NCBI RefSeq assembly: GCF_963924675.1 | Contig: NC_089224.1 | Location: 44,063,158 to 44,127,157 of the forward strand | Direction: 5' to 3' | From: Phocoena phocoena | Lineage: Eukaryota > Chordata > Mammalia > Artiodactyla > Phocoenidae | Length of the DNA: 64,000 nt | Shown: one piece after another, positions 10,851-22,589 of the stretch | Position numbering within the stretch: the first letter of the stretch is position 1 | How the letters are laid out: each line of letters begins with the position of its first letter | Notes under the pieces: model-generated | What the model was told of the DNA's origin: nothing | Seen by the model: only the letters and a program-made list of their open reading frames with translations | Database searches by the model: none | Position numbers and translations under genes: made by a program

Positions 10851-13299
10851 GACCACAAGGGCTCCAGGATTCTCCCCAGGGATTGTCAGGGTCTCAACAA
10901 ATGCATGGGCCATGAAGAAATCAAAGTATTTTAAAAAGATGTAAACATGCTTCATGATGTGTAAAATTCTCATGAAGTGGTTACAAAATGGCAAATGCAT
11001 ATAGTTGTATAACTGATGCATGAGGAATTAAACATATTCTGTTAACACAGTTCCTAATTTCTCTTTTTCTTAATTTTATTTCGATTCCTAGTTATATTCT
11101 CTGGACAGAAGTACTTCAGGTCAAAAATTCAGAACTGAATGTTAGGGAACTGAATCCACAATTTGCACTGTTATTGATGCAAACTGTCACAGTGGTGATA
11201 GGAACTTCAAATCGTGATCCTGCCTGTTGGATTTTCAGTCAAGACACTGCTGATACACAAAGTGGGCCTAGTATAAAATTTACCTCACTGGATTGTTTGG
11301 CTGTTTTAATGATACCATATAAATTAAAGTGCTTGCAAGCTCTTTTAAGGACAATATACTTGCTATTTATTTTATAGACTTTTGTATTTTTTTTTCTGAT
11401 TTCAAAAGTAATTCATGTTAACTTTAGAATTAAAAAAAAATGAAGTACCTAAATTTCTATTATCCAGAGGTAATTTGTGTTTACTTTTTGTATATATTCT
11501 TCCAGTATTTTCCTATTTATATGAATATGTATATTTCTCATAATAGAATATGATCCCATGTTTGTTTAATAAAAGCAAACATATTTATGTATGTGCACAT
11601 GTGTATAAACTTGTGCTTGATATTAATGCATTATATTGTTTTTTATTTGTTTTTATAATTTACAAGCTTTAGTTGTTAGCACTCCTGTATATGAAAAATC
11701 CAAGTAATGTAAATTTACAAAGAACCAGATGTTATGAACTTTTTAGTCCTGCAGACTCTGAATATGTGGTTTTTCTTCTTAGGAAAAAATTGATTTAGGG
11801 AATATTTTGATTACTCTTCCAACAGTTTCTAAATCACAGTGTACTTAGAATTTCTAACTAAATCAGAAACTTACATCACTTCAATAAAAATACCTGTGTT
11901 AGGATGGCTTTCATTCTTTGCTTTAGGTGTAACCTTGGTGTCTTAAGTATGGCTTCATAATAGAGTGGCTAGCCTTGTAGCCTGTCTGGAAAGAAGAAAG
12001 GAAATCCCATGGCTACAGGTAATCTACGGTCTGTTCGTGTACATGTTTCCAGTTCATTTTGCCAACAGAAGGAGACTAATGCTTGGTCTAGAGTAATGCA
12101 CATGGTTACATTTCCTCATGGAGATAAGAACTGTGTTTATTCTAGTGGAACATGACTAAATTACACATCCAGCAAGCTGAAAATTTTTGTTGCTTTTTAT
12201 TGATTATTTAGTCACATAGATATTTGTAAATCACACCCAGACTCAAAGAATTTTCAGTTTTTATACTGAGATAATGTTGAAAAAGGATCAAATAGTATTT
12301 TAATTCACCAACATAAGTCTGCTAATAACATCTTTGTTTTCTTTTAAAGTTCTGATCAACAAAAAAAGTTCTGAGTAGAATATGATCTTATTTGTTTAAT
12401 AAAAGCAAATATATGTATGTATATGTATATAAAAGTATATATAAAATATAAAATCACTGTTAAATTGTAGTATGGGTTGTAAAATTACAGTATGGGTGAA
12501 TTATGAGTTATGGTGAATTAAGAAATTCATAGAACAGTTTTGGAATCAAAACTTTTAAAATCATTTAAAGTTTCTTTTTCATAATTATGGACCTAATTGA
12601 AAATTTTAATATGAAGACTTATTTTATCTTCTGACTCACTGTAAAACAATATGCTTCAGTGACTGCTGAATTTCGATTTGCTAGTCTTTCAAATAAACAG
12701 GTATGAACATTACATTTTTCAGGAATAAATACAACAGAGGTATGAGATGAGAAAAAACACTCAATTATGTACTTAATTTTAGTTTAGTTTACCAATGGGA
12801 TTTTTTCATCATAAAGTTGCTTGAACAATTGGTAATGGAATTATTTAAAAGAGTTAAAGACAGAACTCAATGAAATCTAGTAAAATCAGAACATTCAAAA
12901 AATTTCTTTAGTGAGACAATCATATTTTGTGATTTATATAAATATTAATTAATTAATTATAAATATTATAAATTGCATTATAAATGATAAATATTAATTA
13001 ATTTTTATCCGAGGTTGCCTTTTTCAAAAAAATAATAGTTTCACCATCACTATCTGGAAAGCATTCTTTTTATGTATGGGAGAGTGCAGTTACTGTGGCT
13101 ATCTGTGACCAGTTCATAAGGAGTCCTGAATTAAAGCTAAATAATTGAAAGACCATTTATTCAGTCCAAGCTCTGATGAAGGAAAAGGGATATACTCAAG
13201 CACCAAAACAGATGATAGGGCTACAACCATTGCAAAGCTGACTTGATGAAGCAGGGGACTAGACACAAAATTTGTAGATTGGGGAGATTTCTGTGGATG
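10851..13299. other. Unassigned, A+T-rich, with a repeated 45-50 bp segment
   Basis: No gene was seen. The stretch 11390-11640 has the wording of an old LINE-like 3' region ('attcttccagtattttcct') but cannot be assigned safely. Part of it (11544-11594) recurs at 12376-12420 with a 19-base identical core. A very A+T-rich island built on 'attaattaatta' lies at about 12941-13008. Confidence 0.4.
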
Positions 13300-13510
13300 A
13301 ATTCACTCATTCATTCATTCATTTATTCATTTGTTTATGTATGCTCTACAAATATTTACCAAGCGTCTGAGTCTGATATATACATAGAAATGTGTTTGGT
13401 GCTAGAAATTCAGAAATAAATAAAACACAGCCCAAGGCTTCAGAAGTCTCACAATGTAGTTTGGGATACAATAAATGCAGTGATAAACATAAGACAGCTG
13501 TTATAGAAGC
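13300..13510 (-). mobile_element. L2 LINE 3' end remnant
   Basis: The plus strand reads 'cattcattcatttattc', then 'caaatatttaccaagcgtctgag', then 'gtgtttggtgctagaaattc' and an 'aataaaacacagcccaaggc' block. This is the reverse complement of the L2 3' end. Diverged, without coding content. Confidence 0.65.
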
Positions 13511-14199
13511 ACGCAGGATGTGAATCTCCATTCATTTGTGTCTTGAATATCAGACCTCCTAGTTCTAACAGAAAATTACACATATGCGTTTGTGTCTATT
13601 TTCATACATATACATTACTCATTATTACCTATAGAAGAGTACCTATTGCCTTTAACCATCATATTTTTTTGAATCTTGAGAATACAAAATTCTAGTTACT
13701 GCATTCCACTTGCCTATAGTTAGGTGGAGCCATTCAGGGACGAGGACTCAAGATGGTAAGTTTTCACTGGAAAGCCAGTGAGATAAGGCTTAATAAAAGA
13801 TCTTGAATCCAGATTGTATTCAGTAAAAATCATAGTATTCTCAATATGGCTTCAACATTAAGGACAGTACAGGGTTGTGGCTCTTTACTACAGTATTGGT
13901 CATGATGCTGAAAAATATTAGGAAGAACAGAAGTATGAAATTGTATAATCTTACTCCCTAAAACTATCTTTTTCTCACTTTATCTTTATCCCACTCTTCA
14001 CACACACATAATTACCCAAGTTGTTTAAAATGTATGAAAAAGTATGAAATAAAAATACCATTCAGAAAGTAATAAAATTTAAAGTTGCGGTATGGCATTA
14101 TTTCAGTAAATGTTGTTTCTGGGGAAAACAATTATGGGGATTCAGAGATGTACAGGGAACAAAAAGAAAAAAAAGCCTTGTGCAGTCCGAGTCCTCGGG
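13511..14199. other. Unassigned A+T-rich DNA
   Basis: No gene or confident repeat was seen. Confidence 0.45.
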
Positions 14200-14290
14200 G
14201 GAAGTTCAGTGCAATAAACATATATTTAGTGTCTACTGTGTATCAGTCATTTTTATTTAGATAGGGGAGACATAAGTATATGTATACAAG
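14200..14290 (-). mobile_element. Short L2-like 3' end fragment
   Basis: The phrase 'catatatttagtgtctactgtgtatcag' matches the reverse complement of the L2 terminal region. It is short and diverged, so the assignment is tentative. Confidence 0.4.
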
Positions 14291-14615
14291 CCTAGAAACC
14301 TCAAAGAGAGAAGACATCAAAGGAACAAAGAAAATGAAAATGAAAAACCAGAAAAAATAAAGTAAAAGGGCTAGATGAGATTAAAGAACATAGAATTGAG
14401 AGAATGGAAAGGGAAATTAATAATTAGTATATAATAATTTAGGCAATGGACTAGATTATTTCACAAAAGTTTTATATATCTTGTTAAGAATAGCTATACT
14501 TTTTCTTCTAAAACTAACATATGTTAACTATAAAGGCTTTAAGCAATACTGAGGTAAATTTCCAAAATCCCACAACTCATCAAATGTAATATTTGATGAT
14601 AATCTTCCCAGAAAA

Positions 14616-14617
<2 letters not shown>
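14291..14617. other. Unassigned A-rich DNA
   Basis: A-rich sequence with no recognised gene or repeat. Confidence 0.4.

Positions 14618-14650
<33 letters not shown>
14618..14650. repeat. (TG)n microsatellite
   Basis: A pure run of about 16 TG units, the longest dinucleotide TG array in the window besides the one at 45.4 kb. It is a likely length-variable marker. Confidence 0.97.
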
Positions 14651-14652
<2 letters not shown>

Positions 14653-15989
14653 AAAGTAAGTTAAAAATAGTGATAGTTTTAGAAAATAAAATTATACTAT
14701 AACTGACATTTTTCAAATAAAAATAAATGTATTTTTTTTAGTATTTCAACAAGAAAAAGGAACAAGTTTACCTGGAAAAAATGCTGTACTTTGGATTTAT
14801 TTTCATGAATGGAAATATTAAGTACTGCAAAATTAGAGAAATTTAAAATAAAGAAAATAATATTTTCTTCATTTTAAAGAAGAAATTATCCTTTAAAAAA
14901 TTAATATTATAATTTCCCCCTAATTTTAATTACATCTTTCCACACTAGACAGTTTCTATTTCTTCTTCTAAATGATCAGGGCATTAGTACACTTACCTAT
15001 TTTCTAAATTCCACTTTAACTAGAATTTTAACATTTATATTACTGATTTTACAATGTCTGACATCCCAACATTTATATTCAGTTCTTTTGCCATAATTCT
15101 TCTAGTTTTTTCTTTGTTATATATTTAAAGAAACAAATAGTTGCCACCAAGATTTTAACATTGCTTCTTCATTCTTGAGTTTTTAATTTTTATTAATTAT
15201 TAGCCTGATTTTTAAAATAGGCTCATGGGTACTTTATATGCTGAATTATTAGATGTTTAAGAATATTATCTGCCATCTTGAAGAACATCTTCAATAGATG
15301 AAAAATCACAGGATCACTATCTACATCAAAACATTGCATATTATTTTCTACTAACATTTGATATTGAATGCTGTTGTGAAGAAATTCAGAACAATTTTTC
15401 TTCTTTATTATAATTAACTTTTTAAAAAATCTGCTTTTCCTCCATTAATGAAGTTTATTCATTATATTAAGATATGCTTTACTGTAAGCTTTAGTTTAGT
15501 GTTTATTTTCCTGTCTTTCTTTAAGTCAAGAAAACTTTTTTCCAAGGGATATTTTACCATTTTTTTTTCTGTTTCACATTTTCTATTCAGGCACAAATAT
15601 GTAAATGTTGGATCACCTCTTTTTTCTCTCCCACATTTATCATCTCTATAATAAGTTACTTTCACTTACTTTCCTATTTGTTTTGTGTGATTTTTTTCAA
15701 CATATTCATCTTTATTTTCATGTGTCTGTGTGTGGTAGTTGGGAGATATAGTAAGGCATAGAGTGTATCTGGAGTAGTACTTGGCTATAAAAGAGGATAT
15801 TTTATTTTCTTACCCCAAGGATACATTTTTCCTCAGTTGGGATTTATTACCAAAAAAAAAATAAAATAAAATTGACAAATTTTCTATGTTATGACCTTGC
15901 CAATGCTTCACAACCTCTCTTTCACCTTCTTCACCTCTATCATCTCTGCTGCCTGACAGGCTGGGACAAAAACAATAGAAATGACTTAC
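14651..15989. other. Unassigned A+T-rich DNA
   Basis: No gene was found. The open frame at 15448-15651 is overlapped by a minus-strand frame of the same length and looks like chance. The final part (from about 15880) may already belong to the diverged L2 that follows. Confidence 0.4.
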
Positions 15990-16273
15990 TGGCATGCCTA
16001 CTTCCTTACCTCCCTCTTCTTTGCCACTCTGCTGTTAATCTGTCTCTTCAAGGTCAATCTCTACCTCTCTCAAGGTAGACCTTATCACCTCAATTCACCT
16101 CCATTTATCCTCAGTTCAATGTAATATGACTTTTCTCACCCTTCCACTAAAAGTGTTTTCATTGAATTATAATTCTAACTCAAAAATCTAGTGGGCAATC
16201 TTTAATCTGATTCTTATTTGACCTGGTGTACCTCTAAATAAGAAAATGAAACAAAAGAAAAACATCTCTATCC
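15990..16273 (+). mobile_element. L2 LINE, ORF2-region fragment, left part
   Basis: Diverged L2 coding-region sequence on the plus strand. The phrase 'gtgggcaatctttaatctg' followed by 'cttatttgacctgg' corresponds to a conserved part of the L2 reverse-transcriptase frame. The L2 appears to resume at 22605 on the far side of the retroviral insertion. No open frame is retained. Confidence 0.5.
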
Positions 16274-16288
16274 TCTATTTATGATCTT
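16274..16288. repeat. Left target-site copy of the ERV insertion
   Basis: 'tctatttatgatctt' here matches 'tctatttattatctt' at 22590-22604 in 14 of 15 positions. A 15-base duplication is long for retroviral integrase (normally 4-6) and is typical of L1 machinery. Confidence 0.65.
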
Positions 16289-16292
16289 TTTT

Positions 16293-16620
16293 AGGGACAG
16301 TGGGACAAGGAATAATGACTTTATTCAGAAAACAAGCAAACTGAGAAAATGGTGGGTTTGTGCTCCAATGAACCATCTTGCCTGATTTAGAATTCAGGCT
16401 CCTTTTTTACTAAAAGAGGAGGGAGTAAAGTCAAACACTTCCTGGTTCCCATCAGCCTCCAGAAGGGAATGTGTTAATTTCTTTCTCCCTGCAGTCATTC
16501 ACAGGTGGTCCTGGTCAGGATGTTACCTTTGTTTAGCTCACAGGAATTTTAGCTTAATGCTCATTACCTGGGAAGCAGGGTTCCAAGAGATGAGCCATTA
16601 TTTATAATTTAAGCTTATAG
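16293..16620 (-). repeat. 3' terminal U3-R-like region of the ERV
   Basis: The minus strand contains an R-like stretch (16344-16379) also found at the other end of the element (22554-22589). A poly(A) signal AATAAA lies at 16320-16325, and an A run starts 27 bases downstream of it. The U3 boundary and promoter are not clear; an A+T-rich patch just upstream of R is a possible TATA position. No U5 is seen after the poly(A) site. Confidence 0.55.
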
Positions 16621-17079
16621 GCAACATCCCTTTAGTGATTAACTTGTAATAGAATACAAAAGGTTCTTCCCTATTACAGTGCTCCACTGTCAATGTCCAC
16701 TCCACAACCTTGTGGGAAAAGGAACAAAGACCATTCTGCCGAAAGGAGGTGATGAATATTCCTTAGAATCTTTAGTCAGTCCTTTTTATCTACAACTATT
16801 TGAACGTGATGAAATCTCTTAGCATATTGTTATCTAATTCGTTATCAAACTTGGGGTTTTGGTTCCAGTTCCCAATACATATACTAAATTCCTGTGCTAT
16901 TTATTTGGACAAAATTAAACAAATTGGTTGCTCCTTCTCCAGCTACAATGTAATTACCATCTACTTCAGTTGGATAGGCAGACCTGTTGGAAGTATAGTA
17001 TAGTGCCCAAAGTTTTAATATAATTGGCAACTGCTAGGTCTTTTAGCATTTATAGATTCTCCTACCTAGGCAGACACCT

Positions 17080-17450
17080 GTCATGGCCTATAATACCATA
17101 TTTTAAAGGGGCTTAATTTAATCCTGCTTCTGGGAGCCACTGATCCGTAGCTGGGCAACTGGCAAGGCCTTATCCCAAGTTAAATGTCTCGACATATTTC
17201 AAGTGACGTTCCTTTTTAATGTATGATTCATTTTCTTGGATTTTCCTGTTGATTGTGGTCTTCAGGATGAATGTTGTTCTAAATGCCTTAATTCAAATCA
17301 AGGGATAATTTCCCTAAGGAAGGCTTTAACCACTTCAGAGATTTTCTGTCCATGGAATATGCTTCCACCCATCCTGAAAAATTGTCCACACAAACATTAG
17401 CAGGTTATCTGAAATTTCTTGCTGTTCGAGGCATTTGAGTGAAGTCTATT
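17080..17450 (-). pseudogene. ERV pol remnant: integrase core
   Basis: Minus-strand translation across several frames shows the wording of a gammaretroviral integrase catalytic core. There is an Asp-Phe-Thr stretch followed by 'MPRTARNF' (17409-17449) and a Val-Asp-x-Phe-Ser-Gly-Trp-Val-Glu-Ala stretch (17353-17389). A C-terminal core part with conserved Leu/Arg-rich wording continues to about 17080. Several stops and at least two frameshifts interrupt it. In an intact virus this enzyme inserts the DNA copy into the chromosome; here it cannot be made. Confidence 0.75.
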
Positions 17451-17639
17451 TCAGTCTGCAGTAGGGCAGGTTCCTCTGTGTTGAGTCTCCATCTGAGGAG
17501 TTCTGACAGAAGTCTTTGGGTTATTTTTAAGACCTTGGGGGAAAGAGCTCTCTCTCCTTTTCTGGGATTTTCATGAGCTCATCTGTTAGGCTTAAAGCAT
17601 TCTGGTGGGACTCTGATGTCAAACTATTCTGGTGAAAAA

Positions 17640-17710
17640 CTGCACGGTGAAGTCTATCAGAAAGTTAATCAGCTCATTCCCCACTGTCAATTTTACCTGG
17701 GGCTCCTGTG
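17640..17710 (-). pseudogene. ERV protease remnant
   Basis: A short minus-strand stretch reads Leu-Ile-Asn-Phe-Leu-Ile-Asp-Phe-Thr, the context of a retroviral aspartic protease active site. The expected Asp-Thr-Gly is altered or carries an extra codon. It lies just downstream of the nucleocapsid piece, as the gag-pro-pol order requires. Non-functional. Confidence 0.55.
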
Positions 17711-17814
17711 CGGAATTAGGTGCCTCAAGTCAAAGGGAGCCCCTGGGCCTCTTTGTTCAGTGTTCCTCTCTTTCTAGTATATAAAAGGCTCTCATCTTTT
17801 ATTGTTCTTCTTCT

Positions 17815-18735
17815 GTTTTAGCCTAGGGCAATCTGTTTTCCAGCATCCCTCCTCCTTACGGTAACCATTTTTCCTTCCCCAGTGGCAGTTTACTTCTCTT
17901 CGCGTTACTCACCTTCTGGGAATCCAATGCTGCTTCCAAAAAAGTGGAGTTTCATTTTGCATCTTTTTTCTTCTGTTGTTTTCCTCTGTTGAATACTTTA
18001 AAAGCAACATCTACGAATTGAGAAGGGTTCAATCCAAATGTACCATCTTATTTTTGCAACTTTCTCCTGATAGCTGAGGCACTTTGCCCAAAAAGGTCAA
18101 GTTTACCATTCTAATATTTTCAGGGGCCTTGGATCTGCGTTAGTGTGACATCTGTAGGTCCGAAATCCTTTCCAAAAATTCAGAGAGGTCTTTATTTGTT
18201 TTGCTGAATTTCTTGCTGTTCTTGAATATTTTTCTAACTCTTTTGCTTTGGTTTCCCTTTTCAAAGCCCTGCCAAGATGTTTTAATAAGTAGTACTCTAA
18301 TAAGGACCTTCTTCCCTCACTGGGGTCCCAATTTGGTTCAGCTGTGGGTGCTGCCAAGTGGGCCTCAGGTGTTGAGGATCCTCCCTATAAGGAGAGTTGC
18401 AATCTTATGAGGGATGTGATCTTTCCAATTAAACAAGTCTGAGAAACCCAGCCGGCTGTTCGTTTGCATTTAGGCCCCCTACGGGATAGTGGCACAAGGG
18501 AAATTGCCCTGCTCTGGAAGTGGCACCCAGCCCAAATTGGGTGCCCTGTCAGGTCTTAGATGGTGATACCAGACCAAGTCCCTGTGGCCCAGAAACTAAC
18601 ACAGGAGGGGAAGTCCTGAGCCCCAGTGTCACGAATTGGGTCTGGATAGGAACAGATGGTGGTGGAAGGGGTGGATATATTGGCATAATGGCCAGAGTGG
18701 CTGGGACAGCTAGCTCAGCCAGAGGTGTTAAGGTC
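17815..18735 (-). pseudogene. ERV gag remnant (p12-like, capsid, nucleocapsid)
   Basis: Three gag landmarks occur in the correct order on the minus strand. First is a proline-rich stretch containing 'PIYPPLPPPSVP' (about 18655-18690), which includes a Tyr-Pro-Pro-Leu late-domain-like motif. Next is a capsid N-terminal stretch 'SDLFNWKDHIP' (18404-18442) and a capsid C-terminal region with 'LERISDLQMSH' wording (about 18130-18190). Last is a degenerate zinc knuckle ending 'CWKTDCPRLK' (about 17820-17895), in which one expected Cys reads Gly and the expected His reads Cys. These landmarks fall in different frames with stops between them. Gag builds the virus core; this copy cannot encode one. 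Confidence 0.8.
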
Positions 18736-18809
18736 TGAAGCAACATATCCTCACTCTCATTCCCTTCCTTTCCTTTTCTTATTTCCTTGATAATAGTACA
18801 CATATAAAT

Positions 18810-20238
18810 GCTTGCACATAAAGGATGTCATCATTCTTCCCTGCTTTTTCACAAAATAGCTATAGAGTCATTCAAAAGCCACTGTAAAACCACAGACAGC
18901 AATTGATCATCTAACCATGAAAAGGATGCCTTTTTACTTTGGCATTATTAGCCAACTGGGATTGCAATGCAATTGAACAAAAACTTGACTACTGCTGTGA
19001 CAAACAATTTAAGATAATTACTAAAATTATGACTGATATCATTTACCAGGATATACCAGAATTTTAGGAGTTGCATATAATTTCTAGAATATGCATATTA
19101 ATAATATTTACCCATATGATACAGTCTAAGAAGTTTTATCATCACTCATTTGACAGTGCCTCCCATACAATTCAACACACCAAATAAGCCCAACTAGTTT
19201 AATACTCCTCTCTCTGAGATGAAGAGAAAACAAATAACTTGAGGTGTTCCAGGGACCTTCCGGAAAACCACAAAGTTAGCCAGAGGTCAAATTAACCCCA
19301 CTTAGAACTTGATCTTTGGGGCGTTTGTCAAAACTATCAAAAAGTTTTAACCAGTGATAATAAAAGATCTTACTGGCAAATACAGATCACTTAAACTCAC
19401 AATTAACCAAAAGCAGTTCAATATTTTAAGAAAACTTTGTCCTCTTAGAGAACCAAATTCAGATTTTATACCACTTTACCTTTAAGATTTATTTTCTTAA
19501 TTAAGTCCAATCTTATCTTGGAACTTAGTTTAGTTTGAAGTCTGAGTATTTCCTAGATCACATGAACCTGAAACTAATTCTGGCCAGTTTCTTTTATATT
19601 TGAGTATTTATATATCAATAAGTACTTAACTTCCTTTAAGGCAATTAAATAGAGCTCTTTTACAAATTAATTTTGGCAATGCCACACATCTAAAACACAT
19701 GTACAAACATACAAACAAGGACATAGTTCCCATTCCAAAATTTTAGCCATGAATCAGGTACAACAATGTAAAACTCATCAGTTATAAAAGGTTGGATTCA
19801 AATTGGGCTTTGATAGATGGGACAAATCAAGGTCACCTGTCTACATAGCTAAACCCTTTTTACTAATATTTATGGAAAAGACACTTTTATTTCTATCTGT
19901 ACCTTTTGGTGATTTTAGGAACCAAATAGAACTCTTCTTCCTTGGAATGTCCCACTCTTGGACGAGAACAGACTGGTTTTTTTCCTGTTCCTTTCCCCCA
20001 TTTGATATCAGTAAAAGTTTTAAGTATCACAAAACTGATTTGGCTATAAATAGAGAAACAGTACCACACAAAATGAAACAAAAAACTCAAAGAACAGACA
20101 GAAAATCCTAAATAAGACCCTCAAGTTTGGTCTTGGGGTTTTACATACACCAGCGACACAGGAGACCATAAAAGATGTAATTAACACAGCAAAAGTAGCA
20201 GTACACGGTGCACAGGGTCCTAAGATAACCCTTTCTAA
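18810..20238 (-). other. ERV leader / upstream internal region (downstream part)
   Basis: Between the gag remnant and the inserted L1 the sequence is A+T-rich without recognisable coding content. By position it should contain the gag N-terminus and part of the leader. I could not identify a matrix domain. Small open frames such as 19803-20111 (plus) are not supported as genes. Confidence 0.4.
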
Positions 20239-20255
20239 ACCCCCTGTAGAGAACT

Positions 20256-21602
20256 AGAACAAAAAATTTCACAATTTGTATGGAAACACAGAAGACCCCG
20301 AATAGCCAAAGCAATCTTGAGAACGAAAAATGGAGCTGGAGGAATCAGGCTCCCTGACTTCAGACTATACTACAAAGCTACAGTAATTAAGACAGTATGG
20401 TACTGGCACAAAAACAGAAATATAGATCAATGGAACAGGATAGAAAGCCTGGAGATAAACCCACCCACATACGGTCACCTTATCTTTGATAAAGGAGGCA
20501 GGAATGTACAGTGGAGAAAGGACAGCCTCTTCAATAAGTGGTGCTGGGAAAACTGGACAGGTACATGTAAAAGAATGAAATTAGAACACTCCCTAACACC
20601 ATACACAAAAATAAGCTCAAAATGGATTAAAGACCTAAATGTAAGGCCAGAAACTATCAAACTCTTAGAGGAAAACACAGGCAGAACACTCCATGACATA
20701 AATCACAGCAAGATCCTTTTTGACCCACCTCCTAGAGAAATGGAAATAAAAACAAAAATAAACAAATGAGACCTAATGAAACTTAAAAGCTTTTGCACAG
20801 CAAAGGAAACCATAAACAAGACCAAAAGACAACCCTCAGAATGGGAGAAAATATTTGCAAATGAAGCAACTGACAAAAGATTAATCTCCAAAATTTACAA
20901 GCAGCTCATGCAGCTCAATAACAAAAAAACAAACAACCCCATCCAAAAATGGGCAGAAGACCTAAAGAGGCACTTCTCCAAAGAAGAAATACAGATTACC
21001 AACAAACACATGAAAGAATGCTCAACATCATTAATCACTAGAGAAATGCAAATCAAAACTACAATGAGATATCATCTCACACTGGTCAAAATGGCCATCA
21101 GCAAAAAATCTAGGAACAATAAATGCTGGAGAGGGTGTGGAGAAAAGGGAACACTCTTACACTGTTGGTGGGAATGTGAAATGGTACAGCCACTATGGAG
21201 AAGAGTATGGAGGTTCCTTAAAAAACTACAAATACAACTACCATATGACCCAGCAATCCCACTATTGGGCATGTACCCTGAGAAAACCATAATTCAAAAA
21301 GAGTCATGTACCAAAATGTTCATTGCAGCTCTATTTACAATAGCCAGGAGATGGAAGCAACCTAAGTGCCATCATCAGATGAATGGATAAAGAAGATGTG
21401 GCACATATATACAATGGAATATTACTCAGCCATAAAAAGAAACGAAATTGAGTTATTTGTAGTGAGGTGGATGGACCTAGAGTCTGTCATACGGAGTGAA
21501 ATAAAGTCAGAAAGAGAAAGACAAATACCGTATGCTAACACATATATATGGAATCTAAGAAAAAAAAATGTCATGAAGAACCTAGGGGTAAGACGGGAAT
21601 AA
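20256..21602 (+). pseudogene. L1 ORF2 C-terminal remnant
   Basis: The frame is open from the 5' truncation to 20766 and shows typical ORF2 C-terminal wording such as '[20 protein letters not shown]'. A single in-frame TGA stop lies at 20767-20769, after which the same frame runs on to 21390. A frameshift near 21366-21390 moves the last part ('[20 protein letters not shown]') into another frame, ending at 21602. The Cys-rich part reads '[18 protein letters not shown]'. The endonuclease and reverse-transcriptase domains are absent because of truncation. Confidence 0.9.
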
Positions 21603-21935
21603 AGACACAGACCTACTAGAGAATGGACTTGAGAATATGGGGAGGGGGAAGGGTAAGCTGTGACAAAGTGAGAGAGTGCCATGGACATATATACACTATC
21701 AAACGTAAAGTAGATAGCTAGTGGGAAGCAGCCTCATACCACAGGGAGATAGCTTGGTGCTTTGTGACCACCTAGAGCGGTGGGATAGGGAGGGTGGGAG
21801 GGAGGGAGACACAAGAGGGAAGGGATATGGGAACATATGTATAACTGATTCACTTTGTTATAAAGCAGAAACGAACACACCACTGTAAAGAAATTATACT
21901 CCAATAAAGATGTAAAAAATAATAATAAAATAATA
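20256..21935 (+). mobile_element. Young 5'-truncated L1, 3' end with tail, inserted in the ERV
   Basis: This contains the C-terminal third of L1 ORF2, a 3' UTR and a poly(A) signal ('actccaataaagatg') with an A-rich tail. Imperfect target-site copies flank it: 'accccctgtagagaact' at 20239-20255 and 'acccccctgtagagagct' at 21936-21953. It interrupts the ERV leader, so it is younger than the ERV. It resembles the L1 at 46.2 kb closely and represents a cetartiodactyl L1 lineage. Confidence 0.93.
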
Positions 21936-21953
21936 ACCCCCCTGTAGAGAGCT

Positions 21954-22545
21954 CAACAGGTATTGTAGCCACACATTATTACAATAAGATATCATCTTCC
22001 TCTCATCCATGGGGTCAGAGCTCTAATCAGATCCCTTATCCAAAATGTGCCTCAGAGGGCTTTCTTTAGGGATAGTTGAAACATTCACTCTTTTTCAAGA
22101 CAAACAAAACACAAACAAATGCTAGCATCCAAAGAAACCAACGAACTGGTTCAGAAATCAGGTAGAAGTCCAATAACTCTTTCCTCTTTCCAACAGGGTA
22201 CCCCACAAGACAAATTGGCTTATTCCAGAGAAAAAGCCCCAAACGGAGAATAAATAAAGTTCCTGGCTATACATACTGGAGTGACTTACCCTACTATACG
22301 GAGCCTGACAGCTCCCAGATGACAATTCCTTGCTCCAGCTGCCAAGTGCTGGGGCAGCTGGTGCTGATTTGGGGAATCTTGGAGGGTAGATCCTCATGAC
22401 AAGTGGTCCTGGCAGCTGCTAGGGCCTTACCTGAAAATTCCCCAAACAGGGCTGGCTGGCTACGAGCAGCAAGGCTCCTGGCTGGCTTTGCCAAAATTTG
22501 TTGCCTAGTCTAAGCTTGTACTGCTCGCTCCACTGCAAGCTTAGA
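21954..22545 (-). other. ERV leader, upstream part
   Basis: Sequence between the inserted L1 and the R-like end. The minus strand contains a good splice-donor-like 'agggtaagtcac' near 22289 and a second 'caggtaaggcc' near 22430, plausible for a retroviral leader. Next to the R copy lies a 12-base inverted repeat (22507-22518 and 22536-22547). No convincing primer-binding site was identified. Confidence 0.45.
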
Positions 22546-22589
22546 CTCAGTAACAAAAGATGGTGGGCTTGTACCCCAAAGAACCGTCT
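22546..22589 (-). repeat. 5' R-like copy of the ERV
   Basis: The minus strand begins directly after the target-site copy with R sequence that matches 16344-16379 in 26 of 32 positions. No U3 lies upstream of it. That is expected of a transcript start, not of a provirus with a full 5' LTR. Confidence 0.6.

Larger units (their letters stand above)
16289..22589 (-). mobile_element. Decayed gammaretrovirus-like (class I) ERV, possibly a processed copy
   Basis: A minus-strand retroviral element about 4.6 kb long once the inserted L1 (20256-21935) and its duplicated target are subtracted. Read on the minus strand the order is: R-like sequence at the 5' edge (22546-22589), a long leader, a gag remnant (18.7 to 17.8 kb), a protease-like stretch (about 17.65-17.70 kb), an integrase-like stretch (17.45 to 17.08 kb) and a U3-R-like end (16293 to about 16620). 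Reverse transcriptase, RNase H and a recognisable env are missing. There are many stops and frameshifts, so no intact gene remains. Divergence between the two R copies (about 81% over 32 bases) shows that it is old. The termini are discussed under findings. Confidence 0.8.

Noticed and set aside
12941..13008. Short AATTAATTAATT clusters that could be an origin-like or attachment element
   Set aside because: Simple A+T-rich sequence is common here, without unique symmetry or flanking structure.
20317..21390. Two adjacent plus-strand open frames of 150 and 204 residues that might be a gene
   Set aside because: They are one L1 ORF2 C-terminal remnant interrupted by an in-frame TGA, with an L1 3' UTR and tail following.
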